A stretch of DNA of 41,667 nucleotides. Origin: Cellulomonas sp. ACRRI. Its GTDB lineage: Bacteria; Actinomycetota; Actinomycetes; Actinomycetales; Cellulomonadaceae. Where the stretch lies: contig NZ_JAKRMS010000020.1 of assembly GCF_022346185.1 (NCBI RefSeq), forward strand, positions 1-41,667. Direction: 5' to 3'. The stretch's first letter is position 1. Each line of letters starts with the position of its first letter. A program made the translations under genes and the position numbers. The notes beneath the pieces were generated by a model, which saw only the letters and a program-made list of their open reading frames with translations, did no database searches and had not been told where the DNA came from. Positions 38,350-41,667 of the stretch are shown one piece after another.

Positions 38350-39504
38350 ATGTCCACGACCACGCCGACGACGCCCGCGACCACGGCGGGTGCCGCCGCG
38401 CCCGGGCCGGCCGCGCCCGTCCGGCCCGGCGACCTGCTCGAGCCCGCCGGCCCGAGCACCGCCGACGTGGCGGGCCGGGTGTTCGCCGCGAGCCTCGGCG
38501 CGCAGGAGCTCGCCGCCCTGCACGCCGGCGACCGGCTCGGCTGGTACCGGGCGCTCGCGCAGCACGGGCCGTGCACCGCCGACGAGCTCGCCGGGCTCAC
38601 CGCCACCCACCCGAGGTACGCGCGCGAGTGGCTGGAGCACCAGGCCGCCGCCGGGTACGTGGTGCCGGCGGGCGGCGCGTTCGCCCTCACGCCGGGGGCC
38701 GCCGAGGTGCTGGCCGACCCGGACTCGCCCGACTACCTCGCCCCGCTGGGCCGGATGCACGCCGCGAGCGTGCGCGTCTCGGACGACCTGCACGAGGCGT
38801 ACCGGTCCGGCGGCGGCGTCCCGTGGGAGCGGCTCGGCGCGGACGCCCGGGAGGCGCAGGCCGCGCTCAACCGGCCGTTCTTCCTGCACGGCCTGGCCCG
38901 GCTCGTCGCGGACGCGCTGCCGGACCTGGACGGCCGCCTGCGCGCCGGCGCCCGGGTGGTCGACGTCGGGTGCGGCGAGGGCTGGTCGTCGATCGGGCTG
39001 GCGCTCGCGTACGAGGACGCGGAGGTCACCGGCGTCGACCTCGACCCGGCGTCGGTGGCGGCGGCGCGGCGGCACGCGGCGGCGCGGGGCGTGGAGGACC
39101 GGGTGCGGTTCGTCGCGGCCGACGCGGCCTCGCTCGCCCGGCCGGGTGCGGCGGGTGGGTACGACGTCGGCACCGCGTTCGAGTGCGTGCACGACCTGGC
39201 GGACCCGGTGGCGGTGCTGGCGTCGCTGCGGTCGCTGGTCGCGGACGACGGCTGGGTGCTGGTCGCGGACGAGCGGGTCGCGGAGGAGTTCACCGCCCCG
39301 GCCGAGCCGCTCGACCGGTGGTACTACGGGTTCTCGCTCGGGGTGTGCCTGCCGGACGGCCTGTCGCACCCGGGCGGGGTCGGGACCGGGACCGTCATGC
39401 GGCCGGCGACGCTGGCCGGGTACGCGCGCGCGGCGGGCTTTGCGGCGACGGAGGTGCTGCCGGTCGAGCACGACCTGTTCCGGTTCTACCGGCTGCGGGG
39501 CTGA
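38350..39504 (+). CDS. Class I SAM-dependent methyltransferase with N-terminal winged helix (Rv2258c-like)
   Basis: The 384-aa protein has a Pro/Thr/Ala-rich start (about 30 residues), then a winged-helix domain typical of O-methyltransferase and Rv2258c-like proteins (AALHAGDRLGWYRALAQHGPCTADELAGLTATHPRYAREWLEHQAAAGYV). The Rossmann methyltransferase domain follows: GARVVDVGCGEGWSSIGLALAYEDAEVTGVDLDPASV is SAM motif I, then DVGTAFECVHDLADPVAVLASLRSLVADDGWVLVADE. The substrate is unknown. The ATG has AGGGGG 5 nt upstream; 25 upstream codons are rejected. Its 3' end overlaps the convergent regulator gene by 19 bp. Confidence 0.9.
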   Translation: MSTTTPTTPATTAGAAAPGPAAPVRPGDLLEPAGPSTADVAGRVFAASLGAQELAALHAGDRLGWYRALAQHGPCTADELAGLTATHPRYAREWLEHQAAAGYVVPAGGAFALTPGAAEVLADPDSPDYLAPLGRMHAASVRVSDDLHEAYRSGGGVPWERLGADAREAQAALNRPFFLHGLARLVADALPDLDGRLRAGARVVDVGCGEGWSSIGLALAYEDAEVTGVDLDPASVAAARRHAAARGVEDRVRFVAADAASLARPGAAGGYDVGTAFECVHDLADPVAVLASLRSLVADDGWVLVADERVAEEFTAPAEPLDRWYYGFSLGVCLPDGLSHPGGVGTGTVMRPATLAGYARAAGFAATEVLPVEHDLFRFYRLRG

Positions 39505-41667
39505 CGCGGGGCCGCGGCGGCGGGCGCGCGGCGGGCCGGGGCGCGGTCCCCGGGGGCGTCGGGCGTCCCGGACGCCGGCGCGGCCAGCCGGTCGACCGCG
39601 GCGCCGAGGTCGTCGTCGGCGCCCGCGTCGACCAGCTCCGCGAGCCGCCGGCCGCCCAGCTCGACCCCGAGCCCGGCCCGCGCGGCCGCGAGGGCGTCGG
39701 CCTCGACCCCGTAGGTCACCGGCAGGTCCGGGGCGGTCACGGCGCCGAGGAGCAGCGCCGCCTCCTCGGGCCGTTCCAGGCGCAGCAGCAGCGGGACGGC
39801 GTTGCGCAGGGCGGTGAGCAGGTGCGTGCGGTTGCCGGCGGGCGCCCAGTCCCGGGCCAGCGCGAGCAGGTCGTCGAGCGCCCCGGCGGGGTCGGGGCGG
39901 CGCGCGACGGCGGCCACGGTGGCGGCCCGGGCGACGCCCGACAGGTACCGGTCGCCCACGCCGTCGGCGAGGGCCCGGGCGTCCGCGAGCGCCGCGACCG
40001 CCGCGGCCGGGTCCGTGCGGGCCAGCACCTCCCCGGTGGTGAACGCGAGCCAGGCGCGGTCGGACGGGGCGGCGTGCACCGGGTGCACGGCGCGGCGGAG
40101 CTGCGCGAGCGCGGCGTCGGCGGCGATCGGCCGGTCCCGGTAGGCCGCGACCAGCGCGGGGTACGTCAGGCCGATGACCCGGTAGTGCGCGTCGGCGGCG
40201 TGCTGGGCCTCCGCGGCGATCCGGCCGCCCAGGGCGACCGCGTCCTCGGTGCGCCCCTCGAACAGCGCCAGGTCCGCCAGCACCTCGAGCGCGTGCAGCC
40301 GGTCCGCGGCGTCGGTGGCCCCCGCGAGCGCCTGCTGGGCGCGGCGGCCCGCCCCGCCGCGGTGGCCCTGCACGAGCGCGCGGGCCGCGAGCGCGGCGAG
40401 CACCGCGGGCGCGTCCTCCCGGCCGGGCACCGGCCAGGCGAGCACGTCGGTGCGCAGGGCGTCGACCGCGTGCCGGTGCAGCGCGCGGGTGAGCCGCACG
40501 GCGAGGTCCGGGTCGTGCGTCGCGGCCCAGGCGTGCGCGACGCGCAGGTCCGGCAGCAGCGCCGTGAGCTGCGCGCGGGCCTCGGGCTCGCCGGGGCCGC
40601 GCAGCGCCCGGTCGGCGTCCCGGGCGACGTCCAGCAGCACCGCGGCGTGCCGCGCGCGCACCGGCTCCGGGGGCGGCCCCACGACCGCGCGCACGGTCTG
40701 CAGCATCCGGTACCGGGTGCGGCCGCGGGCGTCGTCGCGCACCAGCAGCGAGGCCCCGGCGAGCAGCTCGGCGGTCCGGGCCGGGACGTCGAGCACGCGG
40801 GCCGCGAGGTCGGGCGCGCACGCGGTGGCGAACACGGGCCAGCCGTCCAGCGCGGTGCGGGCGTCCCGGGTCAGCAGCTCGCGCGACCAGCCGACCAGGG
40901 CGGCGAGCGACCGGTGCCGCGCGGGCGCGTCCCGCCGCGGCTGGACGAGGGCGTCCAGGCGCGCGTCGAGCAGGTCCGCGAGGTCCGCGACGGTGAGCGT
41001 GGCGGTGCGCGCCGCGGCCATCTCGACCGCGAGCGGCAGGCCGTCCAGCCGAGTGACGATGCGGGTGACGGGGTCGGCGGTGCCGCCCGTCGCGCCGCCG
41101 GCACGCGCCCCGGGCGTCGGGGGCGGGGTCGCGCGCCCGGCCGCGGCGCGGGCCCGGTCCCGGAACAGCCGCGCCGCCGGGGAGCCCGGTCCGGCCGTGC
41201 CCAGCGGCTCCACCAGGAGCACGTGCTCGCCCGCCACCCCGAGCGGGGTCCGGCTGGTCGCCAGCACCCGCAGGGGGCCGGGCTCGGACAGCAGCAGGTC
41301 GACGCACTCCGCCACCGCCCCGGCCACGTGCTCGCAGTTGTCCAGCACCAGGACGGTCGGGCGGGTCCCGGCCCGGGCCAGGACCTGGGCGGGGGCGTCG
41401 GCCGGGTCGGCGTCGAGGCCCTGGGCGATCGCGGTGGCGACGGCGGCGGGGTCGCGGATCGCGGCGAGCTCGACGAACCGGGGGACCAGGGGGGCGGTCA
41501 CCCGCGCGGCGGACTCGAGCGCGAGGCGTGTCTTGCCGACCCCGCCGGGGCCGACGAAGGTGACCAGGGAGCTCTGGTCGAGCAGGGCGCGGGCGGCCCG
41601 CAGCTCGGCCTCCCGGCCGACGAAGGACGTGCGGGGCCGCGGGAGCGGCGGGGGTGCGGGCCGCCCG
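39486..41667 (-). CDS. AfsR/SARP-type ATPase regulator, 3' part (5' end beyond window)
   Basis: At least 726 aa are visible and the frame stays open to the window edge. The first residues read RTSFVGREAELRAARALLDQSSLVTFVGPGGVGKTRLALE, a Walker A P-loop of the AfsR/NB-ARC-like STAND family. TVLVLDNCEHVAGAVAECVDLLL (Walker B) and RVLATSRTPLGVAGEHVLLVEPLG (sensor) follow, then GLPLAVEMAAARTATL. The last 400 residues are Ala/Leu/Arg-rich helical repeats of TPR type. No LuxR domain sits at the C-terminus, so DNA binding is expected in the missing N-terminus (winged helix or BTAD). An ATG-like start inside the window (41501) is rejected because it would remove the P-loop. Confidence 0.85.
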   Translation of the reverse strand, partial: GRPAPPPLPRPRTSFVGREAELRAARALLDQSSLVTFVGPGGVGKTRLALESAARVTAPLVPRFVELAAIRDPAAVATAIAQGLDADPADAPAQVLARAGTRPTVLVLDNCEHVAGAVAECVDLLLSEPGPLRVLATSRTPLGVAGEHVLLVEPLGTAGPGSPAARLFRDRARAAAGRATPPPTPGARAGGATGGTADPVTRIVTRLDGLPLAVEMAAARTATLTVADLADLLDARLDALVQPRRDAPARHRSLAALVGWSRELLTRDARTALDGWPVFATACAPDLAARVLDVPARTAELLAGASLLVRDDARGRTRYRMLQTVRAVVGPPPEPVRARHAAVLLDVARDADRALRGPGEPEARAQLTALLPDLRVAHAWAATHDPDLAVRLTRALHRHAVDALRTDVLAWPVPGREDAPAVLAALAARALVQGHRGGAGRRAQQALAGATDAADRLHALEVLADLALFEGRTEDAVALGGRIAAEAQHAADAHYRVIGLTYPALVAAYRDRPIAADAALAQLRRAVHPVHAAPSDRAWLAFTTGEVLARTDPAAAVAALADARALADGVGDRYLSGVARAATVAAVARRPDPAGALDDLLALARDWAPAGNRTHLLTALRNAVPLLLRLERPEEAALLLGAVTAPDLPVTYGVEADALAAARAGLGVELGGRRLAELVDAGADDDLGAAVDRLAAPASGTPDAPGDRAPARRAPAAAAPRQPRSR

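Noticed and set aside
41502..41667. Start of the AfsR-like gene inside the window at 41501
   Set aside because: The frame stays open to the window edge and includes the P-loop GPGGVGKT, so the true start lies outside.

Overview
The window is very GC-rich (about 74% by eye) and gene-dense. GTG starts are frequent and many promoters have TANNNT -10 boxes, as in a high-GC actinobacterium. Pyruvate formate-lyase, a MsiK-type sugar ABC operon with no ATPase gene of its own, a TreX-TreY-TreZ trehalose operon, and the block DUF3000 / LuxR regulator / HRDC ribonuclease D / FadB-like enzyme near dxs point to the Micrococcales. A facultatively anaerobic Cellulomonas-like organism fits best. This placement is inferred from gene content, not from a database search.

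Layout. 1-370: 3' end of a 23S rRNA, the 5S rRNA and a textbook UUCG-capped terminator, all on the + strand. 368-994: no gene, but a 19-bp tandem repeat and a long inverted repeat. 995-6769 (- strand): DUF1801 protein, phosphotransferase, EI24 membrane protein, MATE exporter, and a glutamine amidotransferase / CoA-pyrophosphatase pair. 6865-8319 (-): GuaB1-type IMPDH/GMP reductase. 8414-12859 (-): LacI regulator, lipoprotein solute-binding protein and two permeases in one operon, divergent from a debranching-enzyme-like glycosidase (13050-15119, +) across an operator region. 15264-20582 (+): dxs, then pflB and pflA. 20587-25712 (-): bifunctional FadB-like protein, ribonuclease D, LuxR-type regulator, DUF3000. 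25824-28531 (+): gnd translationally coupled to an ATP-grasp ligase resembling D-aspartate ligases of peptidoglycan cross-bridges. 28616-31026: a USP-like protein (-), and a RibD-C reductase (-) divergent from zapE (+). 31108-37750 (-): treX-treY-treZ. 38035-41667: a small unknown protein (+), a methyltransferase (+) and the 3' part of an AfsR/SARP-like ATPase regulator (-), which runs off the window.

The genes are mostly core metabolism. Themes are alpha-glucan use and storage (ABC operon, debranching-type glycosidase, TreXYZ), fermentation (PflB/PflA), redox and pentose-phosphate supply (Gnd, Dxs) and cell wall (ATP-grasp ligase). No mobile element, CRISPR array, tRNA or phage gene was seen.

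The most interesting signals are regulatory or structural. Three long intergenic palindromes share the same terminal words (CGAG..GG / CC..CTCG). At least seven genes have a -10 box 6-8 nt from the start codon, indicating leaderless mRNAs, including a divergent pair whose start codons are only 31 bp apart. Twin CGTGA-N6-TCACG boxes precede pflB. The LacI gene and glycosidase share a doubled operator. The thiolase expected beside the FadB-like gene is absent. The ATP-grasp ligase is a candidate for the unassigned D-amino-acid cross-bridge step of A4-type peptidoglycan.
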